Source: Salinarimonas chemoclinalis (GTDB lineage: Bacteria > Pseudomonadota > Alphaproteobacteria > Rhizobiales > Beijerinckiaceae). From it: a DNA stretch of 64,000 nt. Location: positions 1-64,000 of the forward strand of contig NZ_JBGMWH010000008.1 in assembly GCF_041514305.1 (NCBI RefSeq), read 5' to 3'. Below, one piece after another: positions 15,991-24,281 of this stretch. The notes under the pieces were generated by a model. That model ran no database searches. It saw nothing but the letters and a program-made list of their open reading frames with translations, and was not told where the DNA came from. A program made the position numbers and the translations under genes. Within the stretch, counting starts at the first letter, position 1. The number at the start of each line of letters is the position of its first letter.

Positions 15991-16935
15991 ATGAGCCCCG
16001 CACGGTACCTCACGACGATCCTGGCGGCGGCTCTGCTCGCCGTTCCCGCGCTCGCGCAGGGCGGGCCGCCGCCGATGCCCGGCGCCACGATGCCGCAGAG
16101 CGAGGCCCCGAGCTGGTACGCGGGCATCGGGGGCACGCCCCAGGGGCCCTTCACCGCGCAGGACCTGCGCGCGCGCGACCTCGCTCCCGATACGCTGGTG
16201 TGGCGCGAGGGCATGGCGGAGTGGGCGCCGATCTCCGCCGTTCCCGAGCTGAATGCGCCCGTCGTCGTCGACAGGGGCGGCCCGCCCCCGCTGCCGGTGC
16301 CCGTCGAGCCGACGGACACGACCGAATACTTCGTCGCGCAAGGCGGGCAGGCCTCGTCTCCGCTCGACCGTGCGGCGATCGGTGAGCGTCTTCGCGCGGG
16401 GTCGATCGACGCCGCCACCCTCGTCTGGTTCGCAGGGCAGGACGCGTGGCGGCCTCTGGGCGAGACCCGGCTCGCCGCGCTGCTGCCGGGCGCGACGCCG
16501 CCCGGGCCGCGTTCGGAGCCGCGGCCGGAGCCGGCGGACGAAGCGGTCGCCGACCCCGCCGCGGTCGTCGTCGGCACCTGGCGTGCCCGCGTCGCGCAGC
16601 CGGTCGACGGACTGGAGCAGCCGGTCCTGCTCGACATGTCGTTCGTCTACGGCGGCGACGGGCGCTTCTCGTCGGAGGGCGGGGGCACGATCGACCTTCG
16701 CAGCCAGGGCGTCGACGAGCCGATCGCGCTCGAGGTGCGCATCGAAGGCACGTGGCAGCCGACGCCGATCGACGCGCAGCGGCTGCGCGCCGTCCTGAAG
16801 GGCACGATCGAGATGGCGGCACCGCAGCTGGACCTGCGCGAGTCGGAGCCGCTGGACGAGACGATCATCCTGGAGATCGTCGATCCCGACACGCTGCGCG
16901 ACGGCGAAGGCAACGTCTACACGCGTGCGGGCTGA
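15991..16935 (+). CDS. Exported GYF_2-domain protein
   Basis: 314-residue protein with a signal peptide (about residues 1-22, ending ALAQ). A GYF_2 domain follows (about 35-80: SWYAGIGGTPQGPF ... LVWREGMAEWAPI), then a second, diverged GYF_2-like repeat (about 110-165: EYFVAQGG ... LVWFAGQDAWRPL), and a C-terminal beta-rich domain (about 190-314) of unknown type. GGPPPMP and GGPPPLP motifs flank the first domain. AGGGAGAG precedes the ATG. It lies 55 bases after the GPPPLP-repeat gene and 37 bases before a second GYF_2 gene, so the three are probably one operon. Confidence 0.82.
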   Translation: MSPARYLTTILAAALLAVPALAQGGPPPMPGATMPQSEAPSWYAGIGGTPQGPFTAQDLRARDLAPDTLVWREGMAEWAPISAVPELNAPVVVDRGGPPPLPVPVEPTDTTEYFVAQGGQASSPLDRAAIGERLRAGSIDAATLVWFAGQDAWRPLGETRLAALLPGATPPGPRSEPRPEPADEAVADPAAVVVGTWRARVAQPVDGLEQPVLLDMSFVYGGDGRFSSEGGGTIDLRSQGVDEPIALEVRIEGTWQPTPIDAQRLRAVLKGTIEMAAPQLDLRESEPLDETIILEIVDPDTLRDGEGNVYTRAG

Positions 16936-16972
16936 TATTCGGCGCGACGAGCCTCGGAGAGGGGAGAGAATC

Positions 16973-17860
16973 ATGACGGTCTCCGGTTTCGTACGCGTGG
17001 CGGCCCTCGCCGTCGTGACGGCGCTCATCGCACCATCGGCCGGTCGGGCGCAGGAGGTCGCGCCCACCGAGCGGGTGCCGCTGTCGAGCGACTTCGAGAA
17101 TCCCGCGTTCGCGGACTACTTCCGAGACGTGGCGAAGGGTCTGGGCGGCGTCTTGCGCGAGGGTGCGCTGGTCGTCGAGAGCGACCGTCCGCCGGGGAAC
17201 TGCAGCCTGCGGACGGCCGTCCTCGTCGGCGACGATACGCGCGCGAACTTCGTCGACGTCGAGGTCGCGCCGGCTCCGGCCCCGGGGGGCGACTACCTGA
17301 TGCACGGAGCGGGCCTCGTCGCGCGCTACCGCAGCGGAAACGCCCCCGCCTTCCTCGCGATCCTGCTCCGAGAGGGCGGCTACGACATCGTCGCCTTCGC
17401 CGACGGCGACGTGCCGCAGCGGATCGGCGGCTCCATGGACCCGGCGCCGACGGGTCCGGTGCGCGTCGCGGTGCGCGAGACGCCCGACGGTGCGACGTTC
17501 TACGTCGGGGGAGAGCGGGTCGGGAGCCTCTCCGACAGCCGTGTGGACGGCGAGGCGATGGGGCTCGTCGTCTGCGGCCCCGGGCGGTTCGTGTTCGACA
17601 ATTGGGGTCAGAACACGCGCGACGACATCGGTCTCGACCCCGCGCCGGCGCAGCCGGTCTCGGACGCGGGCAGCCGGCGCCCGGGCCCGCCGCCGCTCCC
17701 GCCCGCGGAATGGTACGTGGCGCACGAAGGGGCTCCGCTGGGGCCGATCACGCTCCCCGAGTTGCGGGCGCGGCTGGCCGACGGCCGCAGCGCCGCCGAA
17801 GCGCTCGTCTGGCGCGACGGCATGGGCGACTGGCTGCCCGCGAGCGAAGCGCTGCCGTGA
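16973..17860 (+). CDS. Exported protein with C-terminal GYF_2 domain
   Basis: 295-residue protein with a signal peptide (about residues 1-24, ending GRAQ), an N-terminal beta-rich region (about 30-215) resembling a jelly-roll or concanavalin-like fold (FENPAFADYF near its start, FVFDNWGQN near its end), a GPPPLPP linker and a C-terminal GYF_2 domain (about 244-293: EWYVAHEGAPLGPI ... LVWRDGMGDWLPASEAL). The domain order is the reverse of the preceding gene. GGAGAGGGGAGAG gives a strong ribosome site. Function unknown; the shared motif set points to a joint role with its two neighbours. Confidence 0.82.
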   Translation: MTVSGFVRVAALAVVTALIAPSAGRAQEVAPTERVPLSSDFENPAFADYFRDVAKGLGGVLREGALVVESDRPPGNCSLRTAVLVGDDTRANFVDVEVAPAPAPGGDYLMHGAGLVARYRSGNAPAFLAILLREGGYDIVAFADGDVPQRIGGSMDPAPTGPVRVAVRETPDGATFYVGGERVGSLSDSRVDGEAMGLVVCGPGRFVFDNWGQNTRDDIGLDPAPAQPVSDAGSRRPGPPPLPPAEWYVAHEGAPLGPITLPELRARLADGRSAAEALVWRDGMGDWLPASEALP

Positions 17861-18133
17861 GGCATCGCGATCCGCCGCTGCGGTGTGGACAAGGGCCCGC
17901 TCGTGCTTGTCGTACCGGCCCGAATCTTCGACGGTCGAACCACTTTGCAAGTCGGGAGTCGGGCGGGCTAAAGTCGAGAGCGAGGTGATTCGCGGGTCGC
18001 GCGTCGGTGAAGCCCGGCCGTGGCGGCGATTCATCCGGCGGCCTCCGTCCGGGGCAGCGTATTCGCCCACCGTCACCCGTCATCGACGTGCCCTCGATCC
18101 TCTCTCGCGCCCCGCGGCGCCAATCGGAACGCC

Positions 18134-18637
18134 ATGACCGATCTCCTCCTCCTCGACAGCGACCGCACCGAGCACCCCCTCGACGTGGTGGAGCGCGTGG
18201 CCGCGATGTGCGACTGGGCGTTCGACCGCGCGGAAGCGGACGAGATGTCCGTCGCGGTGCGCGGCACGCACGCGGACTACCAGGTGGCCTTCACCTGGAT
18301 CGAGGACGTCGAGGCCCTCCACGTCGCCTGCGCCTTCGACCTGCGGGTGCCGGAGCGCCGGCGCGGGGAGATCCTGAACCTCGTCTCGATGATCAACGAG
18401 CAGCTCTGGGTCGGGCATTTCGATCTGTGGTCGAACGAGGGCGTGGTCATGTTCCGCCACGCGCTGCTGCTCACCGGCGGCGCCGAGCCGCGCCGCGGCC
18501 AGTGCGAGATGCTGATGCAGGCCGCCGTCGAGGCCTGCGAGCGGCATTATCAGGCCTTCCAGTTCATCATCTGGGCCGGCAAGTCCGCCCGCGAGGCCCT
18601 CGACAGCGTGCTCTTCGAGACCGAAGGCGAGGCCTGA
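18134..18637 (+). CDS. YbjN domain-containing protein
   Basis: 167-residue cytoplasmic protein of the YbjN family (type III secretion chaperone-like fold), recognisable from HPLDVVERVAAMCDWAFDRA, MINEQLWVGHFDLWSNEGVV and the C-terminal RHYQAFQFIIWAGKSAREAL. In alphaproteobacteria this gene nearly always precedes proC, as here (37 bases apart), but its biochemical role is not settled. Start 18134 is chosen as the ATG giving the family N-terminus. A 273-base gap upstream holds no gene. Confidence 0.9.
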   Translation: MTDLLLLDSDRTEHPLDVVERVAAMCDWAFDRAEADEMSVAVRGTHADYQVAFTWIEDVEALHVACAFDLRVPERRRGEILNLVSMINEQLWVGHFDLWSNEGVVMFRHALLLTGGAEPRRGQCEMLMQAAVEACERHYQAFQFIIWAGKSAREALDSVLFETEGEA

Positions 18638-18674
18638 TCGGGGCGGCACCCCAGGCACCCCGGGAGCGTCAGCG

Positions 18675-19502
18675 ATGACCGACGTAGCTTTCCCCGCACG
18701 CCTCGCCCTCGTCGGCGCGGGCAAGATGGGGGGCGCGATGCTGGAGGGCTGGCTCGCCGCGGGCCTGCCCGCCGCCGCCGTCTCCGTGCACGATCCGCAG
18801 CCGTCCGAGGCGATCGCCGCCCTCGCGGCGGCGCGCGGGCTCGCCCTGAACCCCGAGCCGGCGGCGCGCGGGCCGGTCGACGTGCTGGTGCTCGCGATCA
18901 AGCCGCAGACGCTGGAGGCGGCCGCCCCCGCGCTCGCGCCCCTCGTCGGCCCCGACACGCTCGTCGTCTCCGTGCTCGCCGGCAAGACGGTCGCGAACCT
19001 CCGGGCGGCGCTGCCCGCCGCCCACGCGGTGGTGCGCGCGATGCCGAACCTCCCCGCCTCGATCGGCCGGGGCGCGACGGGCGCCTTCGCCAACGCCGCC
19101 ACCAGCGCCGCGCAGCGCGCCTTGGCGGACACCCTGCTGCGGGCGTCGGGCCTCGTCGAATGGGTCGCGGACGAGGCGCTGATCGATGCCGTCACCGGCG
19201 TGTCGGGCTCCGGCCCCGCTTACGTCTTCGCGCTGGTCGAGGCGCTCGCCGAGGCCGGCCACGCCGCCGGCCTGCCGGAGGACCTCGCGATGCGCCTCGC
19301 CCGCCAGACGGTGGTCGGCGCGGGCGCGCTCCTCGCCGAGAGCGATCTCCCCGCCGCGACCCTGCGGGCGAACGTGACCTCGCCGGGCGGCACGACCGCC
19401 GCCGGCCTCGCCGTGCTCCAGCGCGAGGAGGGGGGCCTCGCCGATCTGGTGCGCGACACCGTCGCCGCCGCGAAGCGCCGCGCGGGGGAATTGTCCGGCT
19501 GA
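18675..19502 (+). CDS. proC: Pyrroline-5-carboxylate reductase ProC
   Basis: ProC reduces pyrroline-5-carboxylate to proline with NAD(P)H, the last step of proline synthesis. The 275-residue product has the nucleotide-binding start LALVGAGKMGGAMLEGWL, the conserved AVVRAMPNLPASIGRG, and the C-terminal signature GVSGSGPAYVF plus LRANVTSPGGTTAAGL. Length is normal. It follows the YbjN gene closely and is followed by a large inverted repeat that may end the transcript. Confidence 0.96.
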   Translation: MTDVAFPARLALVGAGKMGGAMLEGWLAAGLPAAAVSVHDPQPSEAIAALAAARGLALNPEPAARGPVDVLVLAIKPQTLEAAAPALAPLVGPDTLVVSVLAGKTVANLRAALPAAHAVVRAMPNLPASIGRGATGAFANAATSAAQRALADTLLRASGLVEWVADEALIDAVTGVSGSGPAYVFALVEALAEAGHAAGLPEDLAMRLARQTVVGAGALLAESDLPAATLRANVTSPGGTTAAGLAVLQREEGGLADLVRDTVAAAKRRAGELSG

Positions 19503-19543
19503 CCTCTCACGTTCGCGCTTCGCCGATGCAGGCCGCCGAGGGT

Positions 19544-19698
19544 CTCCCCTCTCCCTCGTGGAGAGGGGCCGGGGGTGTGGGGCGTGCAGGAGGCGCTCGA
19601 GGCCGATGCCGTGGCGCACCGGCGCAGGCCCGCGGCGGCGGCGTGCCCGCTCCCGGGCGCCCCACACCCCCCACCCCTCTCCACGAGGGAGAGGGGAG
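19544..19698. repeat. 41-bp inverted repeat pair downstream of proC
   Basis: Arms 19544-19584 and 19658-19698 are inverted copies with two mismatches and a 73-base spacer. Each arm also contains its own short palindrome (CCTCTCC ... GGAGAGG around CTCGTG). The unit resembles the dispersed CCCTCTCCCTCGTGGAGAGGG intergenic elements of GC-rich alphaproteobacteria; a partial copy occurs at about 45616-45631. The whole 310-base proC-GNAT gap holds no gene. Confidence 0.85.
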
Positions 19699-19812
19699 TT
19701 CCCGCTCGCCGGTGGCGGGCGGCGCGGCCCGCCGGGGACGCGCGGTGCCTCACGTCGTGATGCCATCCGCGCCGCGGCCTGCTAGGAAGGCTGCCACACG
19801 TCGGAGCCTCGC

Positions 19813-20439
19813 ATGCACGACCCGTCCCCGCCCGCGGTCCTTCCCTGCCGGATCGACGGCTATACCGACCTGCCGCCCGGCAAGCTCGCGAACCTCGTCA
19901 CCTACCTGGAAATGACGCGCCCGCCGCCGCCCCGCGCGACCGTGCGGCCCGACCTCGCCCTCGTCGAGACGACGCGGGACGTCGAGGCCTACCGCGCGCT
20001 CTATCGGCGCATCGGCGCGCGCTGGCTATGGATGGGCCGGCTCGCGCTCTCGGACGCCGCGCTCGCCCGCACGCTGGCGGACCCGCGGCTCGTCTCGCGC
20101 ACGCTTCTGCGCGAAGGCGACGCGATCGGGCTGATGGAGCTGATCTTCGCCGAGGACGGCGAGGCCGAACTCGCCTACTTCGGCCTCGTGCCGGAGGCGA
20201 TCGGCGGCGGTATCGGGCGCTGGCTGATGGACGCGGCGCTGGCCCGGGCCTTCGCCCGGCCCATCACGCGGCTCACGGTCCACACCTGCACGTTCGACCA
20301 CCCGGACGCGGTCGCCTTCTACGTCCGCTCCGGCTTTCGCCCCTACAAGCGCGCGATCGAGATCCACGACGACCCGCGGCTCGCCGGGTTCTACCCGCGG
20401 GAGACCGCGGCGGAACGCTGGCCGGTGGTGGAGGGGTGA
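19813..20439 (+). CDS. GNAT-family N-acetyltransferase
   Basis: 208-residue GNAT protein. The acetyl-CoA pyrophosphate loop is visible as LVPEAIGGGIGRWLM (about residues 135-149), followed by LTVHTCTFDHPDAVAFYVRSGFRPY, the usual end of the fold. GNAT enzymes transfer acetyl groups to amines; the substrate cannot be predicted. It stands alone between the proC inverted repeat and the convergent fliJ gene. Confidence 0.85.
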   Translation: MHDPSPPAVLPCRIDGYTDLPPGKLANLVTYLEMTRPPPPRATVRPDLALVETTRDVEAYRALYRRIGARWLWMGRLALSDAALARTLADPRLVSRTLLREGDAIGLMELIFAEDGEAELAYFGLVPEAIGGGIGRWLMDAALARAFARPITRLTVHTCTFDHPDAVAFYVRSGFRPYKRAIEIHDDPRLAGFYPRETAAERWPVVEG

Positions 20440-20458
20440 AGGCCCGGCGGGCAGCCCC

Positions 20459-20866
20459 TCACCGCGCCACGCGGGAGAGCGCGATCGCGTCGAGCGCCGC
20501 CTGCTCGCGGGAATTGGCCGCCGCGCGCTCGCTGCCGCGCTCGCGGTCGTCGAGGATCTCCACCTTCTTCAGGTCCTCGAAGGCCTCCGCCAGCTGAGCT
20601 TGCGCGTCGTCGAGCTGGACCTTGAGGTCGTCGGCCGACGAGCGCAGGTTGTCGCGGCGCTGGGCGGCGGCCTTGGCGTAGGTGGGGTAGGCGAAGTGCG
20701 CCGTGTCCGAGATGCCCGCCTTGAGCTCCTCGGCCGCGATCTCCCTGTCGAGCTCCACGGCCATGCGCTCGAAGTCGGCCATCATCGCCTCGATCTGCGC
20801 GACCTTGCGGCGCTTTTCGTCGAGCTGAAAGCGCTTCAGGCGGATGAGCGTCTCACGCGACTTCAT
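20459..20866 (-). CDS. fliJ: Flagellar export chaperone FliJ
   Basis: FliJ is the coiled-coil stalk that works with the FliI ATPase in flagellar export. The 135-residue product is almost wholly helical and charged, starting MKSRETLIRLKRFQLDEKRR, the alphaproteobacterial FliJ N-terminus, with heptad-like spacing to about residue 110. It follows fliI by 21 bases in a two-gene leftward operon. Confidence 0.9.
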   Translation of the reverse strand: MKSRETLIRLKRFQLDEKRRKVAQIEAMMADFERMAVELDREIAAEELKAGISDTAHFAYPTYAKAAAQRRDNLRSSADDLKVQLDDAQAQLAEAFEDLKKVEILDDRERGSERAAANSREQAALDAIALSRVAR

Positions 20867-20887
20867 CGCAGTTCATTCTCCAGGGGA

Positions 20888-22249
20888 TCACGCGCTCCGC
20901 TCGGCGTCGAGGAGCCGGGCGAGACGGCGGTAACCATCGCCGATGGAGGTTGACTCTTCCTTACCCTGTCCGAGGAAGGCCTCGAGCGCGGGATTGAGCC
21001 CGATCGCCTCGTCCACCTCCGCCGACGATCCGCTGCGGTAGGCCCCGAGCCGGATCAGCTCCTCCATGTCGGCGTAGGTCGCCATGACCTGCCGCGCGCG
21101 CTGCACGTGCGGATAGAAGGCCGGGTCGCAGGAGCGCGGCATCGTGCGCGAGACGCTCTTGAGCACGTTGATCGCGGGATAGCGGCCGCGCTCGGCGATG
21201 GCGCGCTCCATCACGATGTGGCCGTCCAGGATGCCGCGCACGGCGTCCGCCACCGGCTCGTTGTGGTCGTCGCCCTCGACGAGCACGGTGAACAGTCCCG
21301 TGATCACGCCCTCGCCGGTGCCGGGTCCCGCGCGCTCGAGCAGGCGCGGCAGCTCGCCGAAGACGGTGGGCGTGTAGCCCTTGGCGGTGGGTGGCTCGCC
21401 GGCGGCGAGCCCGATATCGCGCTGGGCCATGGCGAAGCGGGTGATCGAGTCGATCATGCACAGTACCGAGCGCCCCGCGTCGCGGAAGTGCTCGGCGAGC
21501 GCGAGCGTGAGGTAGGCGGCGTTGCGCCGCATCAGCGCCGGCTCGTCGGACGTGGCGACCACGACCACGGAGCGCGCGAGCCCCTCCTCGCCGAGGTCGT
21601 CCTGCAGGAATTCCTGCACCTCGCGCCCGCGCTCGCCGACGAGGCCGATCACCGCGACGTCGGAGCCCGCGTTGCGGGCGAGCATCGAGAGCAGCACCGA
21701 CTTGCCGACGCCCGAGCCCGCGAAGATGCCCATCCTCTGGCCCTCGCAGCAGGTGAGGAAGGTGTTGAGCGCGCGCACCCCCAGATCGAGCGGCGGGCCG
21801 ACGCGCCGGCGCGCGTGGGCCGGCGGCGGGTCGGCGCGGAAGGGGCGGAACACGTCGCCCTGCGGCAGCGGCCCCTTGCCGTCGATCGGGCGCCCGAGCG
21901 CGTCGACGACGCGGCCGAGCCAGGCGGAGGCGGGCCGCACGCCCCCCGCGCTCGCCATCACGTGGGCCGGGCAGCCCCGGCGCACGCCCTCGAGCGCCCC
22001 GAAGGGCATGGCGAGCGCCCGCTCGCCCGAGAAGCCGATCACCTCGCAGGGCACCCGCGCCCCCGCGGCGATCTCGATCTCGAGCCGCCCGCCGAGCGTC
22101 ATCGCCGAAACCGGGCCGGCGATCTCGATCAGCAGGCCGCGCACGGCGGCGACGCGCCCGTAGAGCGACAGCGGCTCCACCGATTCGAGCGCGCGGATGG
22201 CCGAATCGAGGCGGGAGGGGTGGTCGGACGGTTCTCTCACGGACGTCAA
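20888..22249 (-). CDS. fliI: Flagellum-specific ATPase FliI
   Basis: FliI is the F1-beta-like hexameric ATPase of the flagellar type III export apparatus. The 453-residue product carries the Walker A motif AGSGVGKS, the Walker B region SVLCMIDSITRFAMAQRDIG, and the family signatures ALGRPIDGKGPLP and AKGYTPTVFGELPRLLERAGPG read in two adjacent segments. Length is normal. It diverges from ctrA across a 323-base control region and is followed by fliJ. Confidence 0.96.
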   Translation of the reverse strand: MTSVREPSDHPSRLDSAIRALESVEPLSLYGRVAAVRGLLIEIAGPVSAMTLGGRLEIEIAAGARVPCEVIGFSGERALAMPFGALEGVRRGCPAHVMASAGGVRPASAWLGRVVDALGRPIDGKGPLPQGDVFRPFRADPPPAHARRRVGPPLDLGVRALNTFLTCCEGQRMGIFAGSGVGKSVLLSMLARNAGSDVAVIGLVGERGREVQEFLQDDLGEEGLARSVVVVATSDEPALMRRNAAYLTLALAEHFRDAGRSVLCMIDSITRFAMAQRDIGLAAGEPPTAKGYTPTVFGELPRLLERAGPGTGEGVITGLFTVLVEGDDHNEPVADAVRGILDGHIVMERAIAERGRYPAINVLKSVSRTMPRSCDPAFYPHVQRARQVMATYADMEELIRLGAYRSGSSAEVDEAIGLNPALEAFLGQGKEESTSIGDGYRRLARLLDAERSA

Positions 22250-22321
22250 CCTTCTGTTTACCCGCTTCGTTAAGACTGGATGAGGCGAGATTAAGCCCGA
22301 GGGCCGAATTTGCGCCAGTGC

Positions 22322-22489
22322 GAGTCGCGAGAGTCGCTTAGACGAGTTTCTTCATGCGTGACGTGAGCTAGATGGAGACCTGAATCGGTCGGTAAGACAG
22401 GGATTTGGACGGATTCGTGAAGACGATGCCTCTTCCCCCTTGCGCCGGAGAATCAGTTTGTTAACCATCGGGGCGTAGCGTCGCGAGTC
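22322..22489. promoter_or_regulatory. ctrA promoter region with six GANTC sites
   Basis: The 323-base fliI-ctrA gap (22250-22572) has no gene. Within 168 bases it holds six GANTC sites, starting at 22322, 22331, 22382, 22412, 22450 and 22485. GANTC is the CcrM methylation site that times ctrA transcription in Caulobacter. Fewer than one site would be expected here at this base composition, so the cluster is probably a methylation-sensitive promoter of ctrA. Confidence 0.75.
22461..22468 (+). promoter_or_regulatory. CtrA half-site TTAACCAT upstream of ctrA
   Basis: TTAACCAT is a known CtrA half-site form and lies 105 bases before the ctrA start among the GANTC sites. It suggests CtrA autoregulation, as in Caulobacter. 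A second TTAA half-site at 22291 is not correctly spaced to form a full box. Confidence 0.5.
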
Positions 22490-22572
22490 GCAAATGGTGG
22501 GAGCGCCTCCGGCACGGTCGGAGGAGGGCGGGACGTCCCGTCGGGCTCCACGACCAGGCTGGGGATGGAAGG

Positions 22573-23274
22573 ATGCGCGTACTTCTCATCGAGGACGACA
22601 GCGCGACGGCGCAGAGCATCGAATTGATGCTGAAGTCCGAGAACTTCAACGTCTACACGACGGATCTCGGCGAGGAGGGTGTCGATCTCGGCAAGCTGTA
22701 CGATTACGACATCATCCTCCTCGACCTGAACCTGCCGGACATGTCCGGCTACGAGGTGCTCCGGACGCTCCGGGTCGCCAAGGTCAAGACCCCGATCCTG
22801 ATCCTGTCGGGCCTCGCCGGCATCGAGGACAAGGTGCGTGGGCTCGGCTTCGGGGCGGACGACTACCTGACGAAGCCCTTCCACAAGGACGAGCTCGTCG
22901 CGCGCATCCACGCGATCGTGCGCCGCTCGAAGGGCCACGCCCAGTCGGTGATCACCACCGGCGACCTCGTCGTCAACCTCGACACCAAGACGGTGGAGGT
23001 CGCCGGCGCCCGCGTGCACCTGACGGGCAAGGAGTACCAGATGCTGGAGCTCCTCTCCCTGCGCAAGGGCACGACGCTGACCAAGGAGATGTTCCTCAAC
23101 CATCTCTACGGCGGCATGGACGAGCCCGAGCTGAAGATCATCGACGTCTTCATTTGCAAGCTGCGCAAGAAGCTCGCCAACGCCAGCCAGGGCAAGAACT
23201 ACATCGAGACGGTCTGGGGCCGCGGCTACGTGCTGCGCGAGCCGGAGACCGGCGAGGACCGCATGGCGGGGTGA
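22573..23274 (+). CDS. ctrA: Cell-cycle response regulator CtrA
   Basis: CtrA is the essential OmpR-type master regulator of the alphaproteobacterial cell cycle, motility and envelope genes. The 233-residue product has a receiver domain (residues 1-118; phospho-acceptor Asp in IILLDLNLPDMSG, Lys in YLTKPFHKDE) and a winged-helix output domain (about 130-228; KEYQMLELLSLRKG, YIETVWGRGYVLR). The start MRVLLIEDDSATAQSIELML is the canonical CtrA N-terminus, with GGAAGG upstream. The phosphotransferase ChpT that activates it is encoded at 46068-46712. A hairpin follows the gene. Confidence 0.97.
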   Translation: MRVLLIEDDSATAQSIELMLKSENFNVYTTDLGEEGVDLGKLYDYDIILLDLNLPDMSGYEVLRTLRVAKVKTPILILSGLAGIEDKVRGLGFGADDYLTKPFHKDELVARIHAIVRRSKGHAQSVITTGDLVVNLDTKTVEVAGARVHLTGKEYQMLELLSLRKGTTLTKEMFLNHLYGGMDEPELKIIDVFICKLRKKLANASQGKNYIETVWGRGYVLREPETGEDRMAG

Positions 23275-23309
23275 GGGCCGCCGCCGAGCATCCCCATCAA
23301 CGGCGCGAG

Positions 23310-23337
23310 AGAGGCCCTGCCGCGAGGCGGGGCCTCT
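23310..23337 (+). terminator. Terminator hairpin after ctrA
   Basis: A 12-bp stem with one G-T pair (AGAGGCCCTGCC / GGCGGGGCCTCT) and a GCGA loop lies 35 bases after the ctrA stop, followed by TCCGTTTC. Position between convergent ctrA and motB supports termination. Confidence 0.7.
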
Positions 23338-23377
23338 TCCGTTTCGGGCGGCCTTCGTCGAGACCGCCCGGCCCGCG

Positions 23378-24259
23378 TCAGGGCGAGAAGCGCGCGGGCA
23401 GGGGCGGCGCCTCGTGGAGCAGCGTGATCTTCACGCGGCGGTTGGGCGCGATGTAGGGATTGTCGGGGAAGGCGGGCTCGGTGTCGGCGCGGCCGGTCAC
23501 CGACTGGAAGCGGTCGGCGGGCAGCCCCGCACCCGCCAGGATCTCGCGCACGGCGAGAGCCCGGCCCGCGGTGAGGCTCCAGGGATCGATCGCGACCGGC
23601 TCGCCCGGCCGCGCAGCCGAGGTGTAGCCGCGGACGGCGACGCGGTTCGACAGCTGCCGGATCGTCGGCGCGATCGCCTCGAGCACGAGGCGGGTGCGCT
23701 CGTAGGGATAGATCGAGTGCTCCGGGAACATCGAGCGCCCGTCCTGGTCGACCAGCGAGATGTCGATCCCCTCCGGCGTCGGCTCGATCACGAGGTTGCG
23801 CGAGAGTTCGGCGATCTCCGGCATGTCCTGGAGCGCCTGCCGGATGCTGGCGATGGCGCTCTGGTTCGCCTCCGGCACGGTCCGGCTCTCGTCCGCCCGG
23901 TCCCGTGCGCCGCCCACCTGGCCCGTCGTGCCCAGGGCCGCGCTGCCCGGGGCGGAGATCGCGCGCCGCATCGGGTCGGCCTGCGAGCCGGACGACCGGT
24001 TGCCGGAATCGTCGAGGGCGTTGCCGTTCAGCAGGCCGCCGGCCCCGCTGGTGCTGGGGCTGAGGGACTCCGGCGCGAAATAATCCGCCAGCCCGATCTT
24101 CTGCTCCTGCGTGGTCATGTTGATGAGCCACATCAGCAGGAAGAAGGCCATCATGGCGGTGACGAAGTCCGCATAGGCGATCTTCCAGGCGCCGCCATGG
24201 TGCGCGTGGGCCTTCTTCTTCACCTTCTTGACGATGATCGGCTGGTTCGTCTTGGCCAT
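23378..24259 (-). CDS. motB: Flagellar stator protein MotB
   Basis: MotB anchors the stator to peptidoglycan and carries the proton-binding aspartate. The 293-residue product has a Lys/His-rich cytoplasmic N-terminus, one membrane helix (about residues 28-48) with the essential Asp in YADFVTAMMAFFLLMWLI, a long Ser/Gly linker, and a C-terminal OmpA-like domain (about 165-290; VAVRGYTSA). It follows motA by 22 bases in the same operon. Confidence 0.93.
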   Translation of the reverse strand: MAKTNQPIIVKKVKKKAHAHHGGAWKIAYADFVTAMMAFFLLMWLINMTTQEQKIGLADYFAPESLSPSTSGAGGLLNGNALDDSGNRSSGSQADPMRRAISAPGSAALGTTGQVGGARDRADESRTVPEANQSAIASIRQALQDMPEIAELSRNLVIEPTPEGIDISLVDQDGRSMFPEHSIYPYERTRLVLEAIAPTIRQLSNRVAVRGYTSAARPGEPVAIDPWSLTAGRALAVREILAGAGLPADRFQSVTGRADTEPAFPDNPYIAPNRRVKITLLHEAPPLPARFSP

Positions 24260-24281
24260 CGCGGTCCTGCGGGAGATCGGG

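Noticed and set aside
22257..22274. TTTA-N9-TTAA upstream of fliI as a CtrA box
   Set aside because: The spacing is nine rather than seven bases and the first half is TTTA.
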